Below, in pieces: positions 36,968-45,517 of a DNA stretch of 64,000 nt. Every line of letters begins with the position of its first letter. The first letter of the stretch is position 1. The notes below the pieces were generated by a model. The model saw only the letters and a program-made list of their open reading frames with translations. It was not told where the DNA came from and ran no database searches. Origin of the DNA: VXLM01 sp965242665 (lineage in GTDB: Bacteria > Chloroflexota > Dehalococcoidia > Lucifugimonadales > VXLM01); the NCBI GenBank assembly GCA_965242665.1, contig OZ251484.1:1116001-1180000 (forward strand), in the 5' to 3' direction. The position numbers were made by a program, and so were the translations under genes.

Positions 36968-39148
36968 TCACTGTCCATCGAATTGGAACTCTGCCACCCA
37001 TATCTTCCCTTCGTCGGACTCGTAGTCGTACAGGTATTGTCCAGTCCGGATCGCCGCGGGCTCGTACTCCGGTAGATGGCGCGCCGCGACGCAGGTTCCT
37101 CCGACTGCGCTTCCGCTTCCATCTTGGAGAATGAAATCCAGGTTGTCGAAGCCGTATTGCGCGCGTGCCGGGGGAAGGTCGCGCTCGTCGGCTGGAATCA
37201 CGTGCAAGAAGAACTGCGCCTTTAGGTCATATATGCTGTCGCACCGCTCGTTTACGTATATCAGTGCATTCTCAATATGATACACATCATATCGGGAGCG
37301 GATGATCGGCTGTCTGTCTCCGACGAGTGCATTGAGGTCGATGCTCCGGGTCTGCAGCTCGTATTGTTCGAAGTTTGCATACGCCCACTCATGGTCGTGG
37401 GTGTCGAATGGCATCCACAGGTTTGGGCCGACGCCGACCTGTACGGCGTAGCTTGCGCGCGCGAGGGCATCGGCTGCGCTGGGTTCCGGAGGGTAGATCG
37501 TGATGTTGACGCCGCGCTCTTCCAGATATCCGGGCGGCGCAATGCGCTCATGGGCCAATACGCGCTTTGCGGCTCGCTTGACTGGATTGCGTGCGATGGT
37601 CTTGTCGGTCAGTCCGAATTCGCCAACGACCGCCAAGTCCGGAAGGTAGTAGGAGAAGATGCCTTCTCCTCCTATGATCATCACCGCGTCGTCTGGGAAC
37701 ATGCCCCGCCGAGCTTGCTCGTATGGTAGATACTTCTCTCGTCGGTTCCTGGCGTATCGATCGTGCACGGTGGCGGGCAGGGCAACGCTGTGTCTGGAGA
37801 GGTAGGTGTGGAGAACGTTGGAGACCTCGACCAAGGCAGGGACGGCAGGCACGGCCAGGAGCCAACCGACGATCCTCATGTCGAACTCATCGTTCGATAT
37901 GGGGAGGGACTCTGGCGCAGTAGCTCCTCTGTAGAGCAATACCCCCTGCATTCCGTTCGAGTAGATGACGACGGGGACGAAGAGCAGCAGGGCCCACGCA
38001 CGCGGACTTGCAATCGCGCTCTTCCACGCAACCGTTCGTATCTGCCGCGCTCTCAGTGCAATCACACCGCCAAGCCATACGATGCCCGTAGAGGCGGGAA
38101 GTGCCAACAGCGGCCAGTAGAAGTCCAAGGGGCGGTACTCGAAATGGTCGCCGCCGATTCGCATCAGGTAGAACGCATGGGGGAGGATGCACAGCAGCGG
38201 CAGGACGAACGCCACGTCGCCTCCGTGTGCGCGCCAACGGCCCCATATCCCTGCCACGGCGAGCGGCAGCAACAGGTACAGACCGGTGTCCAAGGCGGCC
38301 GTCGTTAGGTAGCGGATGCCCATGTCGTACCATGGGTAGACATACTTGGCGTAGTAGGTGTTGGGCAGCCATTCTCCGTAGTAGGTGTATCGGAACAGGA
38401 AGTGCGCGCCTACAATCAGCGCGAACGGCGCTATCAAGTACACGACCCCGCGGCTGTCCACCCGCTCGATCATGGACTTGATTCCCGCTTTCCTGGGAGC
38501 CGCGGGGGGTGATTTTGGAGAGAGGATGCTTTGGAGGGCGTACCACGCGAAGCAGCTGATGGCTATCAGCGGTCCGTCGGGACGGGTCAACGACGCCAGC
38601 GCCAGGCTCAGGGAAGCCGCAAGCAGTCCGCGGCGGCTGTTCCGGTGCGTAGTGAGCAAGACCACCGCCAGGACGATGAAGAAGGTAAATTGACGCGTCT
38701 CCAACCCTCCGCCTGACGTCCATGCGGCAAATGTGGCGCTGCTGCACAGCAGGCCGAGCGACATCCACATCGTGAGCCGGCGGTGTTGCAGGTTGGGCAA
38801 ACGCACTATCCACCACGCCATCGCTGCAACGGTCGCAACCGTGAAGGCCGTCGAGAGCCATGGCGCGGCGTCCTCTGGGGGTATTTCCAGCCAGCGCCAG
38901 ATGGCCGCGAGTTCCAGTACCCATAGGAAGTTGGAGTATCCCTCGACGCGCTCTCCGACGTTGAAGACCAACCCATGGCCCTCGAGAAGATTGCGAACGT
39001 ATCGGAAGCTAATGAAGGCGTCTTCAGTCAGGAACCACGATATGCCGGCGAGCCAGCCGAGCATAGCGACCCATGGCGCGCACGCGAGGATAACCGGTAT
39101 GGGCGTTCTCAGTAATGCCGCCAGACGGGATTTGGCTGAATCGGTCAT
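36968..39148 (-). CDS. AftB-like GT-C membrane glycosyltransferase with a C-terminal repeat module
   Basis: An integral membrane protein of about 726 residues. It opens with a helix (PIPVILACAPWVAMLGWLAG), then TEDAFISFRYVRNLLEGHGL and NVGERVEGYSNFLWVLEL, a block that closely resembles mycobacterial arabinofuranosyltransferase AftB and related GT-C proteins; the Asp of TEDAFIS is the likely catalytic residue. About ten helices follow. The last 112 residues are the shared module (YDVYHIENALIYVNERCD.., YGFDNLDF, GKIWVAEFQFDGQ). The start is uncertain: ATG 39148, 39190 and 39202 are in frame. It lies 189 bases upstream of the GT39-like gene on the same strand and may act with it. Confidence 0.8.
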   Translation of the reverse strand: MTDSAKSRLAALLRTPIPVILACAPWVAMLGWLAGISWFLTEDAFISFRYVRNLLEGHGLVFNVGERVEGYSNFLWVLELAAIWRWLEIPPEDAAPWLSTAFTVATVAAMAWWIVRLPNLQHRRLTMWMSLGLLCSSATFAAWTSGGGLETRQFTFFIVLAVVLLTTHRNSRRGLLAASLSLALASLTRPDGPLIAISCFAWYALQSILSPKSPPAAPRKAGIKSMIERVDSRGVVYLIAPFALIVGAHFLFRYTYYGEWLPNTYYAKYVYPWYDMGIRYLTTAALDTGLYLLLPLAVAGIWGRWRAHGGDVAFVLPLLCILPHAFYLMRIGGDHFEYRPLDFYWPLLALPASTGIVWLGGVIALRARQIRTVAWKSAIASPRAWALLLFVPVVIYSNGMQGVLLYRGATAPESLPISNDEFDMRIVGWLLAVPAVPALVEVSNVLHTYLSRHSVALPATVHDRYARNRREKYLPYEQARRGMFPDDAVMIIGGEGIFSYYLPDLAVVGEFGLTDKTIARNPVKRAAKRVLAHERIAPPGYLEERGVNITIYPPEPSAADALARASYAVQVGVGPNLWMPFDTHDHEWAYANFEQYELQTRSIDLNALVGDRQPIIRSRYDVYHIENALIYVNERCDSIYDLKAQFFLHVIPADERDLPPARAQYGFDNLDFILQDGSGSAVGGTCVAARHLPEYEPAAIRTGQYLYDYESDEGKIWVAEFQFDGQ

Positions 39149-39267
39149 GGTCACCAGTATGGCTGTGCGGTATTCACGGGTAATCGCCATGGGTTCGTTC
39201 ATCCCATCGGAGGGACGAACGAAACGCGGCTCACCTCCTCCCTGTGGAACGGCAGGGAGGGATCTTC

Positions 39268-40905
39268 CTACTCGTACTTCGAGAAGTCGTACCCTTCCTT
39301 GACCACGCAGTCTAGGACGGCTGGGCGTCCGGTCTTGGTCACGGCGACGGCTTGTTCCAGCGCAGGGACGAACTCGTCTGGTCTCTGCACCTTCTTGCTC
39401 CATGCGCCCAGTCCCTCCGCGACCATTCGATAGTCGCCGCCGTGCGCTAGGCTGTCGTGCGATTCTGCGGAGTAGGGTTGGTGGCTGCGCTCGATAGCCA
39501 TGATCTGGTTGTTGAAGACGATGGTCAAGATGCCGATCTGGTTGCGAACCGCAGTCTCGATGTCCATCCCTACCATGCCGATAGCGGCGTCGCCCATGAT
39601 ATTGATGCACAGTTTCTCTGGCTCCGCAAGCTTTGCTCCCATGATTGCGCCAAGTCCAAACCCGAGCTGGGTCGACTTGCCCCATCCGATGTACGTTCGG
39701 GGCGCTGTGCACTGCCACATTGGGACAAGCTGGTCGCGGGGGCTGCCGGCGTCGTGCGTGATGATGGTGTTGGCAGCGTCGACGTTGTCTTGGAGGTCGC
39801 GGATGATGCGGTATTGGTTGATTGGGGTCTCGTCCGAGGTGAGCTGGGGGATCCATTCGTCCAGCCACTCTCCTCTGATCCGCGCCACCTCGGGCGCGGC
39901 GTCCCGAGTATTCTTGTGTCCGACTCCGTTCGTCCGTCTCTTGATCTCTTCGGCCAGGCCCCGAATCGTCAACTTGGCGTCCCCGAGAATCGAATAATCT
40001 GCCTGATAGTCTTTGTTGACGTCGCTGCTGTCCACTGTCGAGTGTATGATGGTCTTCCCGGGCGGAATCGACTTGCCGTATGCGGTGCGAGTCAGGCTCG
40101 TGCCGACGGCGAATACGAGGTCGGCCTTTTCCAGGAAGTGCCACGTGCCCTTCGTGTGCGAGACTGCGGAGGCTCCCAGTGAGAGGGGGTGGTCTTCTGG
40201 AAACGCGCTCTTGCCTGCCATGGTGGTAGTGACCGGCGCTTGGAGCAGTTCTGCGCATTCTTGAAGCTCGTCCCACGCTTCCGCGTACAGGCAGCCTTGT
40301 CCGGCATATATGACCGGTCGCTCCGCGGACAAGAGTACGTCTGCAATCTCCCTCACTGCGCCCGGGGGAGGGGCTGTCTTGTTCCCAAACACGGGCTTGT
40401 AGTCTAGCTCGCCGGGGAGCTCCTCCGTCCAAACATCGCGGGGGGTTTCGAGCAGGACCGGCCCGCCTTTGCCTGTCCTGAGAAGATAGAATGCGCGCCG
40501 CATGAGGTCTGGAATTCGCTCGACCATGTTGAATTGCGCGCGCCACTTGGTAACGTGCGCGTAGTTGTCATACGGGCTGAAGTGTGGCGCGCTGAATGCC
40601 TTCGATTTGAACTCGCCTCCGGGCAGCAGGAGGATGGGAGTGTTGTCCGAGAACGCCTGCGCTGCGCCCGGAAATGCGTTCTCGCTGCCGGGGCCTTGCT
40701 GCATGGCAAACACTCCGATCCGCTTGCCGTTGGCAACTCGGCTAAAGCCATCTGCAATTGCCATCCCCACCCGCTCCTGGCGGCATATGATCGGGCGAAT
40801 CCCGGCTTTTGCCGCTGTGTCTACCAATGGCTGCGCCGGATATACCGCCAGAAACTCCGTGCCTTCGCGCCTCAAGATTTCCGCGATCGCGTCTGCTCCC
40901 TGCAT
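39268..40905 (-). CDS. thiamin-diphosphate-dependent enzyme (acetolactate synthase/ benzoylformate decarboxylase-like)
   Basis: A 545-residue TPP enzyme with the three-domain layout. The PYR domain has the cofactor-activating Glu in CRQERVGMAIADGFSR (E44). The central domain carries the ADEVxx-type linker (VIYAGQGCLYAEAWDEL). The C-terminal PP domain has the TPP-Mg motif INIMGDAAIGMVGMDIETAV.. FNNQ. There is no FAD-binding signature clear enough to call acetolactate synthase, so a decarboxylase or ligase of the oxalyl-CoA or sulfopyruvate type is equally possible. It is 37 bases downstream of the RraA-like gene, which suggests a shared pathway of keto or hydroxy acids. Confidence 0.88.
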   Translation of the reverse strand: MQGADAIAEILRREGTEFLAVYPAQPLVDTAAKAGIRPIICRQERVGMAIADGFSRVANGKRIGVFAMQQGPGSENAFPGAAQAFSDNTPILLLPGGEFKSKAFSAPHFSPYDNYAHVTKWRAQFNMVERIPDLMRRAFYLLRTGKGGPVLLETPRDVWTEELPGELDYKPVFGNKTAPPPGAVREIADVLLSAERPVIYAGQGCLYAEAWDELQECAELLQAPVTTTMAGKSAFPEDHPLSLGASAVSHTKGTWHFLEKADLVFAVGTSLTRTAYGKSIPPGKTIIHSTVDSSDVNKDYQADYSILGDAKLTIRGLAEEIKRRTNGVGHKNTRDAAPEVARIRGEWLDEWIPQLTSDETPINQYRIIRDLQDNVDAANTIITHDAGSPRDQLVPMWQCTAPRTYIGWGKSTQLGFGLGAIMGAKLAEPEKLCINIMGDAAIGMVGMDIETAVRNQIGILTIVFNNQIMAIERSHQPYSAESHDSLAHGGDYRMVAEGLGAWSKKVQRPDEFVPALEQAVAVTKTGRPAVLDCVVKEGYDFSKYE

Positions 40906-40942
40906 CGTTGTGTTCGCTCCTTTTCTTTCGTCCGGCGGGAGG

Positions 40943-41668
40943 CTACCCTTCGCCTCTCATTTCGAGTTGAATCTGCTTGATCTTCTCCCAGTTCATGCCG
41001 GGTCCTTCGACCATCTTCTGGTACCGCTGCTCGCGCCCCCGGATTTCCCGCGCTTTGTCCAGCACTACAGCGGGATCCATGCCGCTGGGAATCCGAGTCA
41101 CGCCGTCTCGATCGCAAATCAATATGTCCCTGGGGTGGATCAGAATCCCTCCAACGGCGACCGGCACGTCTGCCCGTATGAGGTTGAAGACGCCGTGGCC
41201 GGGCACCAAGCCCGTCCCCCAGGCGGGGATCCCGACTTGCTCGATCCCGGCCAAGTCGCGTACGGAGCCATCTACCACGATGCCCGTCGCGCCAAGCAGC
41301 TTGTGGGTAGCCGCCATTCCGTCCCCCAAGACTGCTCCTCGTCCGGGGCGAGAGTCGATGTCCTTGATTACCGCGACCACGGGGGCGGGTGTTTCGTCGA
41401 GGATGTCGTAGTATTCGTGCCAGTCGATCTTCTTCGAGTCTGGGTCGAGGGCGGTTACTTCGCACGTAACTGCGTATCCCACGGCGCTTCCCAGATTTGG
41501 AAGGAGGCATCGTATGGATGCGTCCGTGTAGACGATTGGCATTCCTCCCTTGTCTTCCAACTCTGTGCCGCCTTGCGTCCCGCCCATGCTTTCCACGACT
41601 GCGTTGAACATAGTCGCCGAATCGAACTGGCGGATGCCTTCTAGGGTGTCTTGCGATGCGGATGTCAT
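40943..41668 (-). CDS. RraA / HMG aldolase family protein
   Basis: A 241-residue protein of the RraA-like superfamily, starting at ATG 41668 with AGGAGG five bases upstream. Signatures are LGDGMAATHKLLGATGIVVDGSVRDL (the metal- and substrate-binding GxxVDGxxRD region with Arg and Asp), VPVAVGGILIHPRDILICDRDGVTRIP. Members include 4-hydroxy-4-methyl-2-oxoglutarate/CHA aldolase and RraA RNase inhibitors. Together with the neighbouring TPP enzyme an aldolase or decarboxylase role in catabolism is more likely than an RNase regulator. Confidence 0.9.
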   Translation of the reverse strand: MTSASQDTLEGIRQFDSATMFNAVVESMGGTQGGTELEDKGGMPIVYTDASIRCLLPNLGSAVGYAVTCEVTALDPDSKKIDWHEYYDILDETPAPVVAVIKDIDSRPGRGAVLGDGMAATHKLLGATGIVVDGSVRDLAGIEQVGIPAWGTGLVPGHGVFNLIRADVPVAVGGILIHPRDILICDRDGVTRIPSGMDPAVVLDKAREIRGREQRYQKMVEGPGMNWEKIKQIQLEMRGEG

Positions 41669-41876
41669 ACCGTCCTCCTGCCTAGCGCTCTTCGTCAAAT
41701 GCAACGTATCGAGGTCAACGAAGTATTATATACGCTTTCTGCCCCGCCCCATACTCCACTACCTCACAAGGTTCCGTTGGCTTCACCGCAGCGGATTGAC
41801 CCCACAAGTCCCCGGCAACGGGGGACACAGAGCCACTTTTCTAGTCTCGGTGAGCGCCGCAGGCGACTCCTGGCCT

Positions 41877-42020
41877 TTTCGTTTACTTTTGCGGCATGAC
41901 GGGGGATTCCCGCCTTCGCGGGAATGACGGAGGGGGTGCAGGAATGACGCGGGCTGGGAGCGAGGTGGGAAGGCGGTATTGGCGAGGAGGGGGAGGAGAG
42001 ATTCCCGCCTTCGCGGGAAT
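41877..42020. repeat. truncated inverted-repeat element C with two palindromes
   Basis: The left end TTTACTTTTGCGGCATGAC of the element family A/B is present at 41882-41900. The palindrome attcccgccttcgcgggaat occurs at 41906-41925 and again at 42001-42020, with several ggaatgacg fragments between. No matching right end is found, so the element is truncated. Confidence 0.65.
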
Positions 42021-42079
42021 GACGTAGAGGAGTGCAGGAATGACGGAGGGAGTGCAGGAACGATTGTTCGGGGCGGGGG

Positions 42080-42107
42080 TTGACGGGGGACGGGTGCGGG
42101 TTATAGT
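42080..42107 (+). promoter_or_regulatory. promoter of the methyltransferase-HNH gene
   Basis: TTGACG (42080-42085) and TATAGT (42102-42107) separated by 16 bases. The predicted start is near 42114, and the ATG with the poly-C tract is at 42123, so the leader is very short. The -35 box lies inside gggggttgacggggg, which is itself part of the local repeat vocabulary (also at 44066-44080). Confidence 0.65.
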
Positions 42108-42135
42108 ATGGGGTTGCAAGCTATGAGTTCTTCTA

Positions 42136-42152
42136 CCCCCCCCCCCCCCCCC
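42136..42152 (+). repeat. 17-base poly-C tract at the start of the methyltransferase gene
   Basis: A run of 17 C begins 13 bases after ATG 42123 (ATG AGT TCT TCT ACC C..). In the present length the ATG frame and the methyltransferase frame differ by one. Loss of one C (16) or gain of two (19) would make the ATG continuous with the enzyme through a poly-proline stretch. The open frame upstream of 42226 has no other ATG, GTG or TTG back to the TGA at 42124. Confidence 0.85.
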
Positions 42153-42225
42153 GAACAATCGTTCCCCGCGGGAATCCCAGGATGTCGCATGGAAGGCGCC
42201 GAATTTCCAGATCAACGCCTTCTAC

Positions 42226-43869
42226 TTGGGCGACAACCTCAACGTGCTCCGGAGCTTCGATTCCGACACCGTCGATCTGATTGCCACCGACCCGCCGTTC
42301 AACAAGAAGCGTGACGCTTTCGAGGGTGAACTGAAGGGCGGCGGCAAGGCGAAATTCAAGGACAACTGGCATTGGGTCGATCCGGATCCGGACATGGGCA
42401 GGCGGCACGATCCGGACGCCATCGAGAACCACCCGGACTGGTTGGAGTCTATCGAGAAGCATCACCACAGGGTCCACGCACTCATTACCGCCACTCGGGA
42501 CGTCTACGGGGACGATATGGCTGCCTTCCTCTGCTGGCTCGGCGTGCGGATCTTGGAGATGCACCGCGTGCTCAAGCCAACGGGGAGCATGTATCTCCAT
42601 ATCGACCACACAGCGCACGCCTACGTGAAGGCGCTGATGGACGCAGTGTTTGGGAAGCAGAACTTCCGAAATGAAATCGTGTGGAAGCGGGCGACTAGCA
42701 AGAAGATAGACGCACGTCGGTTTGGGAACGTTCACGATACTATCTTGTTCTACTCGAAATCCGACACTTTCATATGGAACACCGTACACCTCAACTATGA
42801 TCCTTCATACATCAGCAAGATGTACCGCCACGACGACGGCGACGGACGTGGCCCGTACAGGGTAAGCGACTTAACGCAGTCAGGCTGGACGTCCGGAGAA
42901 TCTGGGATGGACTGGCGGGGAATCTCCATGCGCGAACGAGGGAAGCACTGGATTACCCCAACTAGCACGGGATTGGGTGATTGGATCGTCGAGAATGTCA
43001 TTCCAAACTTCCGCGAGATTGAAGGCACGCTTGCTCGGCTCGACGCGCTCGATGAACATGGGTTGATATACTGGCCTACAAAGAAGGGGGGAATGCCCGG
43101 CGTGAAGAGATACCTATCTTCTGTTTCCGGGCCTGCCCAAACAGATGTGGTGGATGACATTCCCCCGTTGCAAGCGTCTTCGCCTGAGAAAACAGGTTAT
43201 CCGACGCAGAAGCCGCTTGCTCTCTACGAACGCATCGTCAGGGCGTCGTCCAACCCTGGGGACATCGTGCTCGATCCGTTCGCGGGGTGTGCGACGACGG
43301 CCGTGGCCGCGCAGAGGCTCCGCCGCAGATGGGTGGCCATCGACATCGAGGCCGAGGGCTACAACGTGACCAAGCAACGCATGAGCGACGAGCGCGCGCT
43401 CGACCAGCATACGATCGTCATTGGTCCAGCTATCACCGACCTGCCTGCGAGGATGGACGATGGGCGCACGGAGGCGGATCCGTTGAACCCAGAGCCCCGA
43501 AAGCAGCGGCCTCCTTCGAAGATCGACAAGGATAGAGACTGCAAGCTGGATATTCTGATAGCCGAGTTCGGTCTCCAATGCTGGGGGTGCGGATTCACCC
43601 CGCCCGGCGATGCGGGGCAGCTGCACGGCCGGGACTTCTTCGAACTCGACCATATCAAGCCGCAGGCAGAGCTTGGGACTCATGACATTCTGAACAGAGC
43701 CGTCCTCTGCGGCCCGTGCAACCGTCGCAAGGGGGGCTTTGGGGGCACTCTGGCTGACCTTCGGGAGCAGAACGAGACCGCGCAGAGGCTGTACGGGCGG
43801 TTGTTGGATATGACGAAGGTGGTAGATTGGCACGCGCGCTATGACGATGAAGCGGTACGGTTGCTTTAG
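42226..43869 (+). CDS. DNA adenine methyltransferase (beta class) fused to an HNH domain, probable phase-variable gene
   Basis: The intact frame from TTG 42226 encodes 547 residues; in the ON state a further part would be added from ATG 42123 (see the poly-C tract), which restores the usual N-terminal strand (QINAFYLGDNLNVLRSF). Motif IV is TDPPFN (21-26); PTQKP (326-330) and the AdoMet motif DIVLDPFAGCATTAV (346-360) follow, so the order is that of beta-class N6-adenine or N4-cytosine methyltransferases; DPPF favours adenine. The C-terminal part has CWGC (452-455), FFELDHIKPQ (471-480), N490 and CGPC (495-498), a zinc-type HNH nuclease. No separate specificity or restriction gene is nearby. 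It may be a self-contained restriction-modification-like enzyme or a modification enzyme with a nicking domain. Confidence 0.85.
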   Translation: MGDNLNVLRSFDSDTVDLIATDPPFNKKRDAFEGELKGGGKAKFKDNWHWVDPDPDMGRRHDPDAIENHPDWLESIEKHHHRVHALITATRDVYGDDMAAFLCWLGVRILEMHRVLKPTGSMYLHIDHTAHAYVKALMDAVFGKQNFRNEIVWKRATSKKIDARRFGNVHDTILFYSKSDTFIWNTVHLNYDPSYISKMYRHDDGDGRGPYRVSDLTQSGWTSGESGMDWRGISMRERGKHWITPTSTGLGDWIVENVIPNFREIEGTLARLDALDEHGLIYWPTKKGGMPGVKRYLSSVSGPAQTDVVDDIPPLQASSPEKTGYPTQKPLALYERIVRASSNPGDIVLDPFAGCATTAVAAQRLRRRWVAIDIEAEGYNVTKQRMSDERALDQHTIVIGPAITDLPARMDDGRTEADPLNPEPRKQRPPSKIDKDRDCKLDILIAEFGLQCWGCGFTPPGDAGQLHGRDFFELDHIKPQAELGTHDILNRAVLCGPCNRRKGGFGGTLADLREQNETAQRLYGRLLDMTKVVDWHARYDDEAVRLL

Positions 43870-44206
43870 TGTATAGGATGGGGATTGGCATGGCGTGAGG
43901 GGAGATTCCCGCCTTCGGAGACCTTTGCATAACCTCTTCGAGAGTATGCGAATGGAACCCGGATCACGCAAAATGAACGGGGGAACTATGGGCAGAGCAT
44001 CCCAAAACAACCACTCCGTCTAGTTATTCAAAGGTCTCCATTGGCGGGAATGACGGAGGGGGTGCGGGGGTTGACGGGGGCGGGGGGATTTGGCTGGCGT
44101 GAGGGTAAGCGAAACCCTCCTGGCCTTTCGATTGCAGCTGGCTGTTTGATATACTTCAAATGCCAACGGCGCAGTCGACGCGTCGAAACGGGCAAGGGGA
44201 ATGGGG
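43870..44206. other. intergenic region with MITE copy 2
   Basis: No gene is supported. Half-palindromes at 43904-43916 and 44042-44054 flank the element at 43917-44039. A possible -10 (TATACT, 44150-44155) lies before purA but lacks a good -35. Confidence 0.5.
43917..44039. mobile_element. MITE-like element, copy 2 (GGAGACCTTTGCAT ends)
   Basis: A 123-bp element with left end GGAGACCTTTGCATAACC; the right end, TTATTCAAAGGTCTCC, matches it with one early mismatch. The left flank is gattcccgccttc and the right flank is attggcgggaatgacgg, so it sits in the loop of the same palindrome type as copy 1. The interior is unlike copy 1. Confidence 0.7.
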
Positions 44207-45499
44207 ATGGCAGTAATCGCAGTATTAGGCGCGCAGTGGGGGGACGAGGGGAAGGGGAAGGTCGTCGATGTGCTTGCTGGGGACGCCGATATCGTCGCCA
44301 GGTTCTCCGGAGGCAACAACGCTGGGCACACTGTCATCACCGAGCAAGGAGAGTTCAAGTTCCATCTGCTGCCGTCTGGCGTCGTTTGGCCGCATACTTT
44401 GAACGTCATCGGCAACGGCGTCGTCATAGATCCTGACGTCCTGCTGGATGAGATCGCCGGTTTGGAGGCGCGAGGCGTGAATGTGGATGGCAGATTGACT
44501 ATCAGCGAGCGGTCTCATCTCGTCATGCCCTATCACATCATCCTCGACGAACTATCAGAGAAGGCCAAAGGGCGAAACGCGATTGGCACCACGGGGCGCG
44601 GCATCGGGCCGGCCTACGTGGACAAAGCATCGCGGATAGGCGTCCGCGCCACGGAGCTTCTCGACATAGAGACTCTCTTTCCCAGACTCGAAGCCGTCGT
44701 CGACCATCACAACGCGATCCTCACTCGGGTTTACGGGGTGGAGCCGGTGTCGCGCGGCGAGGTGTTCGACAAGTGCAAGCTGTGGTCGGAGCACTTGGCC
44801 AAGTATATTGGGCCGGTCGAGCACATCATGTTCGATTCGGTCAATTCCCGGAGGAAGATCATCATCGAGGGGGCGCAAGGGGCTCTCTTGGATTTGGATC
44901 ACGGCACTTATCCGTTCGTCACTTCATCGCATCCGACGATTGGGGGCGCCATGACTGGGCTGGGTCTCCTTCCCGGTCAGATCGACAACGTGCTTGGGGT
45001 ATTCAAGGCCTACAGCACCCGCGTCGGAGGCGGGCCGTTCGTCACGGAGCTGCATGACTCGACTGGTGACGAGATCCGCGATCGGGCGAAGGAATTCGGC
45101 ACTACGACTGGGCGTCCGCGCCGCGTCGGCTGGTTCGACTCGGTGGCCGCCCGGTACAGCGCGCGCATCAATGGGTACACGGGTATGATTCTCACCCGCT
45201 TGGACGTCCTCGACATCTTCGACTCCATCAAGGTGTGCCGCGCATACAAGCTCGACGATGAGACGGTATGGGATTTCCCGGGGAATGCGTCTACTCTCGA
45301 TCGGTGCGTGCCGATCTACGAGGATCTTCCCGGCTGGGACATGCCTACGGCTGGAATGGACAGGTACGAGGACTTGCCTCCGAATGCCAAAGCATACGTG
45401 GATCGTATCCAGGAGCTCGTTGGAGTCGATGCGGACATCATCTCTACGGGCCCCCATCGTGACCAGACGATCCACGTTCGGCCGATGGTTGCGGCGTGA
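44207..45499 (+). CDS. purA: adenylosuccinate synthetase
   Basis: A 430-residue enzyme that joins IMP and aspartate with GTP on the way to AMP. The start ATG 44207 has AAGGGGA at good spacing; ATG 44201 is also possible. The P-loop-like GAQWGDEGKGKVVD opens the protein, followed by GGNNAGHTVI, IGTTGRGIGPAY, EGAQGALLDLDHGTYPFVT and TTTGRPRRVGWFDSVAARYS. All catalytic residues expected (Asp of WGDEGKGK, His of GGNNAGHT) are seen. Confidence 0.98.
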   Translation: MAVIAVLGAQWGDEGKGKVVDVLAGDADIVARFSGGNNAGHTVITEQGEFKFHLLPSGVVWPHTLNVIGNGVVIDPDVLLDEIAGLEARGVNVDGRLTISERSHLVMPYHIILDELSEKAKGRNAIGTTGRGIGPAYVDKASRIGVRATELLDIETLFPRLEAVVDHHNAILTRVYGVEPVSRGEVFDKCKLWSEHLAKYIGPVEHIMFDSVNSRRKIIIEGAQGALLDLDHGTYPFVTSSHPTIGGAMTGLGLLPGQIDNVLGVFKAYSTRVGGGPFVTELHDSTGDEIRDRAKEFGTTTGRPRRVGWFDSVAARYSARINGYTGMILTRLDVLDIFDSIKVCRAYKLDDETVWDFPGNASTLDRCVPIYEDLPGWDMPTAGMDRYEDLPPNAKAYVDRIQELVGVDADIISTGPHRDQTIHVRPMVAA

Positions 45500-45517
45500 G
45501 GGTGTCCTGCTGGGCGG

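Larger units (their letters stand above)
41669..42122. other. intergenic region with palindromic repeats
   Basis: No gene is supported. The stretch 41877-42060 contains a truncated inverted-repeat element and two palindromes; 42080-42107 is a promoter. 41700-41876 shows nothing that I recognise. Confidence 0.5.

Noticed and set aside
39203..40546. Long open frame fused to the N terminus of the AftB-like protein (1192 residues in total)
   Set aside because: The added part is the antisense/out-of-frame shadow of the TPP enzyme gene at 39268-40905 and has no membrane or family character; the real protein starts at 39148-39202.
41883..42215. Minus-strand frame of 110 codons with VIPAKAGIS / RRRES text
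   Set aside because: This is the typical translation of the palindromic repeat itself and is not a gene.
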